Below, in pieces: positions 15,903 through 23,623 of a stretch of 64,000 bases of DNA. The position numbers were made by a program, and so were the translations under genes. Source of the DNA: Sulfopaludibacter sp035606355 (GTDB taxonomy: Bacteria > Acidobacteriota > Terriglobia > Bryobacterales > Bryobacteraceae); contig DATNFO010000051.1 of NCBI GenBank assembly GCA_035606355.1, forward strand, positions 1 to 64,000, written 5' to 3'. Every line of letters starts with the position of its first letter. Within the stretch, counting starts at the first letter, position 1. The notes under the pieces are model-generated. The model had not been told where the DNA came from. It ran no database searches and saw nothing but the letters and a program-made list of their open reading frames with translations.

Positions 15903-16985
15903 TCACCTCGGCAGCACCCTACCTTTCCAGGCCCCACCTTCGCCCCGGTAATACGCGATGGCCGAGTGCCAGGTGGCCTTCAGGTAGTACAAGGCTACGA
16001 AGGGCAGCAGAGGAGCTTGCCAGGCGGGCACATTGTAAAAGCGCAGGGCCGGGATGTAGGTGAGCGTGAGAATCGCCCACGCGATGGTTCCTCCCGGCGG
16101 CAGCGCCAGCGGAATTAGAAACGCGAACATCAATCCGAGCGTGCAGCCGATCAGCGCGATGAAGGAGTAATGGAGCTGCGTGAATGCCGTTCGCGCGATC
16201 ATTCTTTCGATTTCGCCGGCCGTGTCGTACTGCCGGATGCTGCGCGTTTCGGGGCTGAGGCTGAGATAGACTCGGCCGCCGGTGCGCTTCACCGCCTTGG
16301 CCAGCGCACAATCGTCGATGAGTTCTCCGCGGATCGCTTCCAGTCCGCCCGCCCGATCCAGAGCTTCGCGCCGGACGAGGATACAGCCTCCGGCCGCTCC
16401 GGCGGCACTCGATCGCGGATTCCGCACCAAGGCCGGCGGATAGAGCAGGAAGAAGAAGTAAACAAACGCAGGGATGAGGAGTTGCTCGGCCGGCGTCCGG
16501 CAATTCAGCGTCGCCATGTAAGAGACCAGGTCGTAACCCTGCTGCGCTCGCGCGACTAGCGATTGCAGGTTCGCGGGATCGTGGGTAATATCGGCGTCGG
16601 TGAAGAGGTAGTAGTCGGGCTTGTTCACCTCCGCGACGCGCACTGCTTCGCGCATGGCCCACAGCTTCCCGGTCCATCCGGCGGGCAGCGGACTGGCGGT
16701 GACGATGTCGGCGCCCTTGGCCAACCTTGCAGTGCCGTCCGTGCTTCCATCGTCGCAGAGAACGATGCGAAACTCGCCGGGGTAGTTTTGCGCTGCCAGC
16801 GACCCAATGGCTTTTGCCACGGTGGCGGCTTCGTTGCGCGCCGGGACAACGGCCACTACCGATGGCGCGCCCGTAAGATCCGGCGGTTGGTTCCACTTCA
16901 GAAATTCACGCCAGAAGCCGGCTCTCGCGAAGGCGAGGAACAGCCATGCCGCAACCAGCAGCAGTTGCAGCCACCAGAGCGGCAT
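15903..16985 (-). CDS. hpnB: HpnB-like family 2 glycosyltransferase
   Basis: 360 residues: N-terminal membrane helix ('WLQLLLVAAWLFLAFARAG'), GT-A domain with 'VVAVVPARNEAATVAKAI', 'LCDDGSTDGTARLA', the DxD-type 'YYLFTDADITHDP' and acceptor-side 'GELIDDCALAKAVKR', then a C-terminal membrane region. This arrangement fits the hopanoid-associated glycosyltransferase HpnB. No other hopanoid gene is in the window, so the name rests on similarity alone. Its ATG directly abuts the stop codon of the carboxypeptidase gene, so it is the last gene of a three-gene operon with dacB and the MFS transporter. Confidence 0.85.
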   Translation of the reverse strand: MPLWWLQLLLVAAWLFLAFARAGFWREFLKWNQPPDLTGAPSVVAVVPARNEAATVAKAIGSLAAQNYPGEFRIVLCDDGSTDGTARLAKGADIVTASPLPAGWTGKLWAMREAVRVAEVNKPDYYLFTDADITHDPANLQSLVARAQQGYDLVSYMATLNCRTPAEQLLIPAFVYFFFLLYPPALVRNPRSSAAGAAGGCILVRREALDRAGGLEAIRGELIDDCALAKAVKRTGGRVYLSLSPETRSIRQYDTAGEIERMIARTAFTQLHYSFIALIGCTLGLMFAFLIPLALPPGGTIAWAILTLTYIPALRFYNVPAWQAPLLPFVALYYLKATWHSAIAYYRGEGGAWKGRVLPR

Positions 16986-18488
16986 CTACTCTCCGGCGAG
17001 GATGGCGCACACCTCGTCCATTACTTTGCGGATCTCGGCCGCCTGACCTCCGAAATTGTTCACCAGAATCGAAAACGCGATCCAGCCGCCAGGCCGTTCG
17101 ATGTATCCGGAGAGTGCGCTGACGTGCGCCACGCTGCCGGTTTTTGCGTGCACCCGGCCGGCGAGCGGAGTATTGACGAAGCACTTGTCGAGCGTGCCAT
17201 CTTCCCCACCCACGGGCAGCAGGCTGACCCACTGGTCGCGGAGAGGCGATGCATACATGTGCCGCAGGAGCATCGTCACCGCGGCGGGTGTGACCAGATT
17301 CATGCGCGAGAGACCGGAGCCATCGTTGAGGATGACAGCGTCGGGATCGATGCCGATGTCATCGAGAAACGTCTTCATTTCTGCCGCGCCAGCTTCGCGG
17401 CTGCCGACATTGCGCAGCGCACGGCCAACTGCGCGCAATGCGAGCTCGGCATGCAGGTTCTGGCTGACCTTATCGGTAATCCGAAGATCTTCAATGAGCG
17501 GTGCGGACGTGCGAGCCGCGAGCTCGATTCCGGCGTCGGGTTGGGGTGGCGGACCTTGCGTGAGGTCCGGGAGATCTTCAGGCTCGAGGTGGCGGGCGAT
17601 CGCGTCGCCCGCCACCGTGATTCCGCGATCTTCGAGCGCCTGTTTCAGTGCGAGGGCGGCAAACTCCGCGGGGTCGGCAATCCCCAGGCCGAGCTCTTCC
17701 GCTGCGCCGGCGATGGGAATTGTGCCCCAAAGTTGCAGGACGCGGCTGGTGGCGGCGCGCTCGAAGTGGATGCGGCGCGGTCCGGGCTGCGTGCGCACCT
17801 GATTCTCGATTGTGTAGTATTCCAGCGCGGGATTGAGCGTGAGCGCAGCCATGTCGCCCTCGCGCGCGCCAGGGTTGACCGTCAGCGACTGCACGTTGTC
17901 ATTGATGGTCAGGGCGGAGACGGGGGCGCCGTATTCGTACTGCGGATCGTCGAGGCTCCAGCCCGGCGCGTAAGGCTCCCAAACGTACCATGTGTCGTCG
18001 CCGATGATGTTGCCATCGATGCGTGTGATGCCGCGCGCGGCGAGCTGCGCCGCGAGATCGTCGATGGCGGAAAGCGGGTCGCCGGTGAAGGGGCCGGGCT
18101 TGTAGGGAATGGGTCGCGGGGAAAGGTTCGGGTCTCCGTGGCCGATGAGATGGAGATCGCCCGCGACGCGGCCGTTGGCGTCCGGCTGCGTGGCGGCCAT
18201 CACGCGAGTCAGGAAGGTGTACTCAGGGCCAAGCCGTGTAAGAGCGAGAGAGGTGGTGAAGAGCTTCGTGTTGGAAGCGGGGATGAAGTGCCGGCCCGCG
18301 TTGTGGGACACGAGCTCTCTGCCGGTGGCGAGGTCGATCGCTTCAATGCCCCAGTTGGCGCCGCGCGACGCGGCGGTGGAGGCAAGGAGTTGATCGATGC
18401 GCTCGGCGAGTGTGGACGCCGTCGCGGAGAAGGGAAGAGCGAGGGCGAGCGCCGCGGTCACCGCCCAGTCATTTTGGATTCGAGCCAT
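16986..18488 (-). CDS. dacB: D-alanyl-D-alanine carboxypeptidase/endopeptidase (PBP4 type)
   Basis: 500 residues with a signal peptide ('WAVTAALALALPFSATAST'). All three penicillin-binding motifs are visible: SxxK in 'FIPASNTKLFTTS', SxN in 'KVSQNLHAEL' and KTG in 'VHAKTGSVAHVSALSGY', together with the PBP4 hallmark 'NDGSGLSRMNLVTP'. The enzyme trims peptidoglycan stem peptides in the periplasm. ATG 18488 is chosen because it gives the signal peptide; the open frame extends further upstream into the MFS gene, which overlaps by 31 nt. Confidence 0.92.
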   Translation of the reverse strand: MARIQNDWAVTAALALALPFSATASTLAERIDQLLASTAASRGANWGIEAIDLATGRELVSHNAGRHFIPASNTKLFTTSLALTRLGPEYTFLTRVMAATQPDANGRVAGDLHLIGHGDPNLSPRPIPYKPGPFTGDPLSAIDDLAAQLAARGITRIDGNIIGDDTWYVWEPYAPGWSLDDPQYEYGAPVSALTINDNVQSLTVNPGAREGDMAALTLNPALEYYTIENQVRTQPGPRRIHFERAATSRVLQLWGTIPIAGAAEELGLGIADPAEFAALALKQALEDRGITVAGDAIARHLEPEDLPDLTQGPPPQPDAGIELAARTSAPLIEDLRITDKVSQNLHAELALRAVGRALRNVGSREAGAAEMKTFLDDIGIDPDAVILNDGSGLSRMNLVTPAAVTMLLRHMYASPLRDQWVSLLPVGGEDGTLDKCFVNTPLAGRVHAKTGSVAHVSALSGYIERPGGWIAFSILVNNFGGQAAEIRKVMDEVCAILAGE

Positions 18489-19648
18489 ATAAGGATCAGA
18501 AGCAACATTACCAGGAAGGTGCCGATAAGTGGAATCGCGATGACTACACCGACGCCGAGAAAGGTGGCGGCATAGCCGAGTGTGGCGGGCGCGAGAAGGC
18601 CGCCGAGCAGAGCGAATGAGAAGATGCCGTTGAAAAAACCGGGATGGAAATATGGAAATCGGCGGCCGATCGCTTCGGCGACCAGCGGATAAATACTGGC
18701 GTAACCAGCGCCGATAAAAAATGCGGCGGTCCCCGCGCCGAAGGAGTTGTTCGTGTAGAAGAGCAGGAAGCATCCGAAGAGGGCCGAAGCTCCACTGCCG
18801 AGCAACAGGCGGCGGTGGCTGATGCGCGGAAGAATCGCGACTGCGGCAAGGCGTCCCGCGAGCAGAAAACTCCAGTAGAGAGCCAGTATTTCCAGCGCAC
18901 CGATTGGGCTAAGTCCCACGCGGCGTATCAGGAAGAGCGGCAGCCAGCCGGCGATGCTCCATTCGTTTCCGAATTGGAAAAACAGAAGCAGCGCGAAGAG
19001 GACCGCGCCGGGGCTGCGAAAATCATCCAGTGCCTGGCGGAAGGTGGGGTGCGCGGAGGCAGGCACGGCATCGAAGCGCGTTTGCAGGAATAGTCCGCCG
19101 AAGAGCGCGGGCACGACGGCCATAAAGATCAGGATGCTGGGAACAGTGTACGCGTAGAAGGTGCCGGCCACCAGCAGACTGGCGGAGAGGCATCCAAGCC
19201 CGTACCAGACGCCTCCCAGATTCATGGTTCCGGCGGCGTCGCGCTGGTAACTGGAGGAGATGGCGGAGAAGAGTGCCAGGTTCAGGAGTCCGGCGCCCGC
19301 ACCGAGAGTGAGGAGTCCCGCGGTGCGCCACCAGGCTGAGGCGGGAGGGGAAACCAAGGCGAGAAAACCGAGGGAAAGCGCCGAGATGACACAGGCGACG
19401 ACCAGGGTAAACGAAATCCCTCGCCGCTCCACCGTGCGTCGCGCGAACAGAGAGGCGACGCCGATGCCGGCGGCCAACGCCAGAAAGTACGTTCCGACGG
19501 CGGAGAAATCGGGCGGGTCGCGGTGGTAGCCCCAGGCGGGAAGAATGGCGCCGAGCAATGCCATCTGAAATCCGGAGAGCAGGAAACCGGAGAGTGCCTT
19601 CCCGCCTACGGACGCGCGCTGGACGGCGTTGGAGGGCGCGAAACTCAT
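18458..19648 (-). CDS. MFS transporter
   Basis: 396 residues with about 12 hydrophobic segments and the MFS loop motif in weakened form ('SLFARRTVERRGIS' between helices 2 and 3). Its fold resembles sugar/fucose-type or Bcr/Fsr-type MFS carriers, but the substrate is not evident. A TACAAT box (plus-strand 19656-19661) ends 7 nt before the ATG, suggesting a leaderless mRNA. It leads the operon with dacB and hpnB, overlapping dacB by 31 nt, which hints at a cell-envelope function. Confidence 0.88.
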   Translation of the reverse strand: MSFAPSNAVQRASVGGKALSGFLLSGFQMALLGAILPAWGYHRDPPDFSAVGTYFLALAAGIGVASLFARRTVERRGISFTLVVACVISALSLGFLALVSPPASAWWRTAGLLTLGAGAGLLNLALFSAISSSYQRDAAGTMNLGGVWYGLGCLSASLLVAGTFYAYTVPSILIFMAVVPALFGGLFLQTRFDAVPASAHPTFRQALDDFRSPGAVLFALLLFFQFGNEWSIAGWLPLFLIRRVGLSPIGALEILALYWSFLLAGRLAAVAILPRISHRRLLLGSGASALFGCFLLFYTNNSFGAGTAAFFIGAGYASIYPLVAEAIGRRFPYFHPGFFNGIFSFALLGGLLAPATLGYAATFLGVGVVIAIPLIGTFLVMLLLILIWLESKMTGR

Positions 19649-19764
19649 TTGTACGATTGTAACCTGTCCATTACGGGCAGCGCGCGCTGTGGAAAACCGT
19701 AGGAACGTTCTATTGAATTCTGTAGGTGGAGGGGAATTGTTGGTGCAGAATCAACATCTTACCG

Positions 19765-19781
19765 TTGGCACGCAGCTTGCA
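19765..19781 (+). promoter_or_regulatory. Sigma54 (RpoN) promoter, near-perfect consensus
   Basis: TTGGCACGCAGCTTGCA matches the sigma54 consensus TGGCACG-N4-TTGC(A/T) exactly, with the -24 GG at 19767-19768 and the -12 GC at 19779-19780 (12-bp offset). The expected start is near 19791-19793. About 110 bp upstream is an inverted repeat (CTGTCC-N5-GGGCAG near 19664-19680) that could bind an activator (inference). Confidence 0.7.
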
Positions 19782-19791
19782 CTACCCGCGT

Positions 19792-19892
19792 GTGGGTTCT
19801 TCATTTAGAGGGTTTTAGCTTTGGTGCGTTGCCTCGTCTGGGCTTTTCGCAACCCCGCCCCGGTTCCATCTGCCGGAGCGGGGTCTTTTTTT
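19792..19892 (+). ncRNA. Putative sigma54-dependent small RNA, about 100 nt
   Basis: Between the sigma54 promoter and an intrinsic terminator lies about 100 nt with no credible start codon or ribosome-binding site. The predicted RNA has a 5' unpaired U- and G-rich part, a GTTGC/GCAAC stem in its middle (around 19829-19855) and the terminator stem at its end. The next gene starts 77 nt later with its own possible promoter. No match to a known RNA family is recognised. The call rests on promoter and terminator alone. Confidence 0.6.
19851..19892 (+). terminator. Intrinsic terminator of the putative small RNA
   Basis: ACCCCGCCCCGG and CCGGAGCGGGGT form a strong GC stem with a ~9-nt loop (TTCCATCTG), followed directly by a run of T (19884-19892). 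Confidence 0.85.
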
Positions 19893-19968
19893 GGTAATCA
19901 CGGTGAGCTGAAGCCTGCCCTGCGCTCGTTGTCGAATCATTCCGGCTTGTTACACTGAAAGTCTCGGG

Positions 19969-21009
19969 ATGACAAGACTGTACGCGCGGTACATGGATCG
20001 CTGGGAGCGGAAGCTCGCCACCCGCGATACCAATCGGGTAGTGCGCCCGTTCGAGTGGGGGACGGACTGGCTCAACAGCATCGGCTTTCCGGAAATTCCG
20101 GCGCAGGCGAACGGCAACGCCGCAGGGTGTATTGACCGGTTCGTGGCGGAGGCGATCGCAAACTCGGACCGATTTTACCGGAACGAACCCATTTCCGACT
20201 ATCGATTGAGCGACGATGGCCGGCTGACGTTCACCAGCCCGGTGCACACGCCATTTCCCGAGAACAACACCGTCCACGGCTTGTGGTTTCCGGCGGAAAA
20301 GGGTCCGCGGCGCGCGCTGGTGGTGCTGCCTCAGTGGAACAGCGATGCGGGCGGCCACGTTGGACTGGCCAAACTGCTGAATCGCTTTGGGGTGAGTGCC
20401 TTACGCATGACCATGGCGTATCATGCGGAGCGCAAACCGGCGGAACTGGAGCGCGCGGACTACCACATGTCGGCGAACATCGGCCGCACGATTCATGCGA
20501 CCAGGCAATCCATTCTGGACGTGCGGGCCTGCGTCGATTGGCTGGTCGAACAGGGTTATGAGCGCATCGGGGTGCTGGGGACCAGTTTGGGGTCGTGCGT
20601 CGCGTTCATCGCGGCGGCCCATGACCCCCGGGTGAAGCTCGGCGTGTTCAATCACGTCTCAATGAACGTCGGCGACGTGGTTTGGACCGGACTTTCCACC
20701 GCGAATGTGCGGCATGGCTTTTCGGGAATCGTCGACCAGGACGAACTACGGCGCTACTGGAGCGTGATCAGCCCGGCCGCGTACCTCGACCGGATGAAGG
20801 GCCGGGATCTGAAGTCGTTGCTGGTGTGGGCGCGTCACGATAGCACGTTCCTGCCGGTGTATTCGCAGCAGGTGCTGAAGTACTTCCGCGAGTCAAACTT
20901 GCAGCACAAAGTATTCACGCTGCCGTGCGGCCATTACACCACCGGGCAGTTCCCCTTCAACCTCATCGATGGACTGGCGATGTGCCGGTTCGCCGGCCGG
21001 CATCTGTAA
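19969..21009 (+). CDS. Alpha/beta hydrolase family protein
   Basis: 346 residues. The catalytic triad of an alpha/beta hydrolase is visible: nucleophile 'IGVLGTSLGSCVAF' (Ser near 210), acid probably in 'WARHDSTFLP' and His in 'PCGHYTTGQFPF'. The segment 'RRALVVLPQWNSDAGGHVGLAKLL' is the oxyanion-side start of the fold. No signal peptide is seen, so it is probably cytosolic. It follows the small RNA terminator; a TACACT box ends 13-15 nt before the ATG. No substrate can be assigned. The neighbours give no clue. Confidence 0.85.
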   Translation: MTRLYARYMDRWERKLATRDTNRVVRPFEWGTDWLNSIGFPEIPAQANGNAAGCIDRFVAEAIANSDRFYRNEPISDYRLSDDGRLTFTSPVHTPFPENNTVHGLWFPAEKGPRRALVVLPQWNSDAGGHVGLAKLLNRFGVSALRMTMAYHAERKPAELERADYHMSANIGRTIHATRQSILDVRACVDWLVEQGYERIGVLGTSLGSCVAFIAAAHDPRVKLGVFNHVSMNVGDVVWTGLSTANVRHGFSGIVDQDELRRYWSVISPAAYLDRMKGRDLKSLLVWARHDSTFLPVYSQQVLKYFRESNLQHKVFTLPCGHYTTGQFPFNLIDGLAMCRFAGRHL

Positions 21010-21186
21010 CCGGCAAAGTCCCGCGAGTCCGGATTCCGGCGATCAATCGGTGGTGTGCACGTATGGCGGAACCACCACTCCGGGAGGCGCCTTGATCTCG
21101 GTACAGAACTAGGCGGAAACCAGAACAGTTCAGGCAGTACAAGGTGTTGACAAGTTCGAAAAACCCGTGGCAGCATAAAAGTATCA

Positions 21187-21402
21187 CTGAAGAAGGAGGT
21201 GGTCCAGAAAACATGGATAGTTGTAGTAAAAGACCGCGAGAGGTGGCCGACTGTTAAAGTCGAGCCTCTAAAGTAGCCATCCCGCTCAGTGGCGGGATTC
21301 CGTTCCTGTGGACCGGCTGCCTCTTGCGTCAGCTAAGCCTCAGGTTTCTCGTAAACAGGCTATCGACCCCCGTGGGCCCAAGGGTTCACGGGGGTTTGTG
21401 TT
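21187..21402 (+). ncRNA. Structured RNA with an extended 16S 3'-tail complement, upstream of rpmE
   Basis: AAGGAGGTGGTCCA (21193-21206) is complementary to the conserved 3' end of 16S rRNA over 14 nt with one G-U pair. GGTCCA (21201-21206) can instead pair with TGGACC (21309-21314). Inside lie two hairpins: AGAGG/CCTCT plus CGACT/AGTCG (21239-21269) and ATCCCGC/GCGGGAT (21279-21298). A third follows, AGCCT-GTTT/AAAC-AGGCT (21336-21361), then an intrinsic terminator. Two tiny frames overlap: ATG 21213 (14 codons) and a 29-codon frame ending TAG 21276 that has no normal start. I do not recognise the family. The structure is read by eye. Confidence 0.5.
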
Positions 21403-21406
21403 GTTT
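21366..21406 (+). terminator. Intrinsic terminator upstream of rpmE
   Basis: ACCCCCGTG (21366-21374) and CACGGGGGT (21387-21395) give a perfect 9-bp stem with an inner CCC/GGG, followed by the T-rich TTTGTGTTGTTT. It closes the structured RNA and separates it from the rpmE promoter (TATACT at 21409-21414). Confidence 0.8.
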
Positions 21407-21443
21407 GATATACTGAAAGTCTCGAAAGGATCCCCGTAACACA

Positions 21444-21677
21444 ATGAAGGCTGGTATTCACCCCGCTTATAACGAATTGAATGTGATCTGCGCCTGCGGC
21501 CACACCTTCAAAACGCGGTCGACTCACAAGGGCGACATCCGCGTGGAAATCTGCTCTTCCTGCCACCCGTTCTTCACGGGCCGTCAGAAGCTGATCGATA
21601 CCGCCGGACGCGTGGACCGCTTCGAAAAGAAGTACAAGGCTACGCGCGGCGCCAAGAAGGCACAACCCGTATCGTAG
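21444..21677 (+). CDS. rpmE: 50S ribosomal protein L31 (zinc-binding form)
   Basis: 77 residues, the normal length for L31. The start 'MKAGIHPAYNELNVICACGHTF' and the block 'SSCHPFFTGRQKLIDTAGRV' are diagnostic, and the Cys pairs ('CAC' and 'CSSC') place it in the zinc-containing C+ class. It functions at the central protuberance of the large subunit and can serve as a zinc reserve. A TATACT box lies 29 nt before the ATG, after the terminator of the structured RNA. Confidence 0.97.
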   Translation: MKAGIHPAYNELNVICACGHTFKTRSTHKGDIRVEICSSCHPFFTGRQKLIDTAGRVDRFEKKYKATRGAKKAQPVS

Positions 21678-21687
21678 GTTTGCCGTC

Positions 21688-21972
21688 ATGGCAGACGACA
21701 GAGAGCACGCCAAAGAATTGATTGACCGACTGCCGCCAGCGCAACTGGCGGCAGTTGTGCATTTGCTCGGGGTGATGCCGAAGGTCGATCCCGAAGGCGA
21801 TATGCTCAGTCCGGCGGAGCGCGACGCTGTTTCAGAATCCGTTGAGTGGCTCAAGCAGAATGACGGTACCCCTCACGAAACCGTTCTTTCCGACCTGGGA
21901 GTGACTACGGACGATTGGGAGCGGATGTGCAGCGCGCCCGCTCAAGAGGAAGTCTTTCAGCACGATGGCTAA
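21688..21972 (+). CDS. Putative antitoxin of a RelE/ParE-type pair
   Basis: 94 residues, hydrophilic and acidic, with an N-terminal helical part ('HAKELIDRLPPAQLAAVVHLLGVM') and a C-terminal acidic tail ('SDLGVTTDDWERM'). Its stop overlaps the start of a broken RelE/ParE-like toxin frame, the usual antitoxin-toxin order. It starts 10 nt after rpmE. The family is not named with certainty; the call depends mainly on the downstream toxin remnant. Confidence 0.65.
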   Translation: MADDREHAKELIDRLPPAQLAAVVHLLGVMPKVDPEGDMLSPAERDAVSESVEWLKQNDGTPHETVLSDLGVTTDDWERMCSAPAQEEVFQHDG

Positions 21973-22205
21973 GGTCGCGGCGGCCGAGAGAAGACGTCCG
22001 TGCGATTGATCGCGAGACGGCGATGCCAATCTTGAATATGCTCGCTCGTTACATCGGAAGTGGAGCAGGCGATACGAAGCAACTCAAGGAAACACATCCA
22101 CCTGTGATTCGCTTGCGAGCGTAAGATTATCGTGTATTTTTTCGGGATCAGGGCGACTGTTTGGAAATACTGAGCGTGCTGCACAGCAGCGAGGCGTACC
22201 GCTAG
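21965..22205 (+). pseudogene. Broken RelE/ParE-family toxin gene
   Basis: From ATG 21965 the frame stays open for only 14 codons. After a 1-nt shift the sequence reads 'DVRAIDRETAMPILNMLARY' and 'DTKQLKETHPPVIRLRA', meets TAA at 22122, and in the same frame continues 'DYRVFFRDQGDCLEILSVLH' to 'SSEAYR' and TAG 22203-22205. The last part is the hallmark RelE/ParE C-terminus (YRVFFR ... VLHR..AYR). One frameshift and one nonsense codon therefore inactivate the toxin. The ATG overlaps the antitoxin stop, and the end touches the stop of the convergent gene. Confidence 0.8.
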
Positions 22206-22616
22206 CTACTTCTTGTTCGCGGCGTCCTGCTGGGCGCGGCGGCGAGCCCTTTCGGCTTCGTGCTCTTCGCGCATCTTCTGGTAAAGAGCGCGTTGATCGG
22301 GACGGAGAACATCGTTAATACGGCGGATCTGCTCGTCATGGATCGAGTTCATCTGCGTCTTCGTCTCGGTTGCGATCTGGTCCAGGACTCCGTTCACCTG
22401 CTGTACCTGACTGTCGTCGAGATTGGCGCGCTTCTGCAGATCCGCGAGATAGTGCCTGCGCCACTCTTCCGGGCTGGGACGCCGGACCTGTGCATTGGTG
22501 ACCGGGGCAGTTGCACTATTCACTATATACAGACGATACGTAAAGGCGCCCAGGACGCCACCGCTCAGGAACACGATAATCAGGGACAACAGGGCCGAAA
22601 GCTTGGACTTAGTCAT
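22206..22616 (-). CDS. Membrane-anchored periplasmic Spy/CpxP-like protein
   Basis: 136 residues: one N-terminal transmembrane helix ('ALLSLIIVFLSGGVLGAFTY') and a charged helical domain in the periplasm ('WRRHYLADLQKRANLDDSQVQQVNGVLDQI', 'LRPDQRALYQKMREEHEAERARRR'). The LxxxQ...I and LTPEQ-like spacing recalls Spy/CpxP and metal-sensor ('heavy-metal resistance') proteins. It is the third gene of the sigma factor operon, 6 nt after the putative anti-sigma gene, so it may modulate envelope-stress signalling (inference). Confidence 0.7.
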   Translation of the reverse strand: MTKSKLSALLSLIIVFLSGGVLGAFTYRLYIVNSATAPVTNAQVRRPSPEEWRRHYLADLQKRANLDDSQVQQVNGVLDQIATETKTQMNSIHDEQIRRINDVLRPDQRALYQKMREEHEAERARRRAQQDAANKK

Positions 22617-22622
22617 GGGTGA

Positions 22623-22961
22623 TCATCGCGCCGGAGGCTGAACATCCAGGCGGACCGGGAAGACCAGGTCCGAGGAATTCGCGTCGGCGACGGCCTCGAC
22701 GTAGCTTTGCGAGTAATACGGGGTGGAGTTGGTATGCGGCAGGGACATGTACACTCCCAGCGCGATACTCAGGGCCAGAGCGGCGGTGACGAAACCGCTG
22801 GCCATACGGAAGAACGAGAACGAGAAGCTCTGCCGAGCTTCGATCCGCTGCCACAGCGCCGGCATAAAGTTGGCGCTGGCATCCCGATCCGGGCATGCGG
22901 CCTTGTAAGCCTGCAACAACGCATTCAGTTTTTCTTCATCGCTACCGCGCTGTGGAAACAT
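22623..22961 (-). CDS. Putative single-span anti-sigma factor
   Basis: 112 residues: a cytoplasmic N-terminal helical region ('DEEKLNALLQAYKAACPDRDASANFMPALWQRIEAR'), one transmembrane helix ('MASGFVTAALALSIALGVYM') and a short periplasmic tail. The position between an ECF sigma gene and a Spy-like gene and this topology suggest an anti-sigma factor. The usual zinc motif (HxxxCxxC) is absent; only one Cys is present in the cytoplasmic part. The starting distance to the sigma gene is 18 nt. No family can be named. Confidence 0.65.
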   Translation of the reverse strand: MFPQRGSDEEKLNALLQAYKAACPDRDASANFMPALWQRIEARQSFSFSFFRMASGFVTAALALSIALGVYMSLPHTNSTPYYSQSYVEAVADANSSDLVFPVRLDVQPPAR

Positions 22962-22979
22962 ACCGTACCTCTAAACCCT

Positions 22980-23573
22980 TTAGCGGTCAGGACGTTGCGG
23001 CCCTTGACCATCTTTCCCTGAAGCTCCGAAGGCCTTCAGCACCCGTTGCCGGGCTCTGAATAATCTGACCTTAAGAGCATTTTCGTTGACCTTGTAAATG
23101 TTTTCAAGTTCTTTTAAGGAAAGACCTTCGACTTCTTTGAGCATCAGAAGGATTCGATCCTGCTCGCTGACCGCCCCGAGAAGCGAATCTACCGCCTCCC
23201 GGACCTTCTTGTGATGCTGGTCTTCCTGTTCCGCCTTTCCGCCCGCAGCAGCGTCGGCCAACATGACCTGCTGCTCTGACAGATCGGACATACGGAATTC
23301 CTGGCGGCGCCGCTGCTTCCTCAAATAATCGAAAGCCGCGTTCACCGTCAGGCGGTACAACCAAGGCTCGAAAACCTCGGGAGTCCGCAACTGGTCGAGA
23401 GAAAAATACAGTCGCAAAAAAACTTCCTGCGCGACGTCCTCGACATCTTCCGTTCGGGCGATCAGCCTGCTGACCGTACCCAGAATTCGCTTGCGGTAGA
23501 CCGTGACGATTTCGTTGAACGCGGCGGCATCTCCGCCCTGCGCCCGCTTGATCAGCTCGAAATCAACCAGCAT
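22980..23573 (-). CDS. ECF-family RNA polymerase sigma factor
   Basis: 197 residues. Region 2 is seen in 'LIKRAQGGDAAAFNEIVTVYRKRI' and 'TEDVEDVAQEVFLRLYFSLDQL...WLYRLTVNAAFDYLRKQRRR', and region 4 in 'LMLKEVEGLSLKELENIYKVNENALKVRLFRARQRVLK'. Length and the lack of region 3 fit the ECF group. It heads an operon with a putative anti-sigma and a Spy-like protein. A candidate autoregulatory promoter, TGTAACC-N16-CGCCTA, lies upstream on the same strand (plus-strand 23624-23652). The signal it answers is probably in the envelope, judged from its two membrane neighbours. Confidence 0.92.
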   Translation of the reverse strand: MLVDFELIKRAQGGDAAAFNEIVTVYRKRILGTVSRLIARTEDVEDVAQEVFLRLYFSLDQLRTPEVFEPWLYRLTVNAAFDYLRKQRRRQEFRMSDLSEQQVMLADAAAGGKAEQEDQHHKKVREAVDSLLGAVSEQDRILLMLKEVEGLSLKELENIYKVNENALKVRLFRARQRVLKAFGASGKDGQGPQRPDR

Positions 23574-23623
23574 GCCGCACCGCTGTTAGTGCCGGCATCC
23601 GCAATATATTAGCTCCGTCTGCA

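Noticed and set aside
16563..18575. A 670-codon plus-strand frame opposite dacB and hpnB
   Set aside because: It is antisense to two genes with clear catalytic motifs and has no recognisable domain; long shadow frames are expected at this GC content.
19658..19668. Second match to TGTAACCTGTC, like the possible ECF promoter of the sigma gene
   Set aside because: It overlaps the TACAAT -10 box of the divergent MFS gene and lacks a matching -10 region; likely chance.
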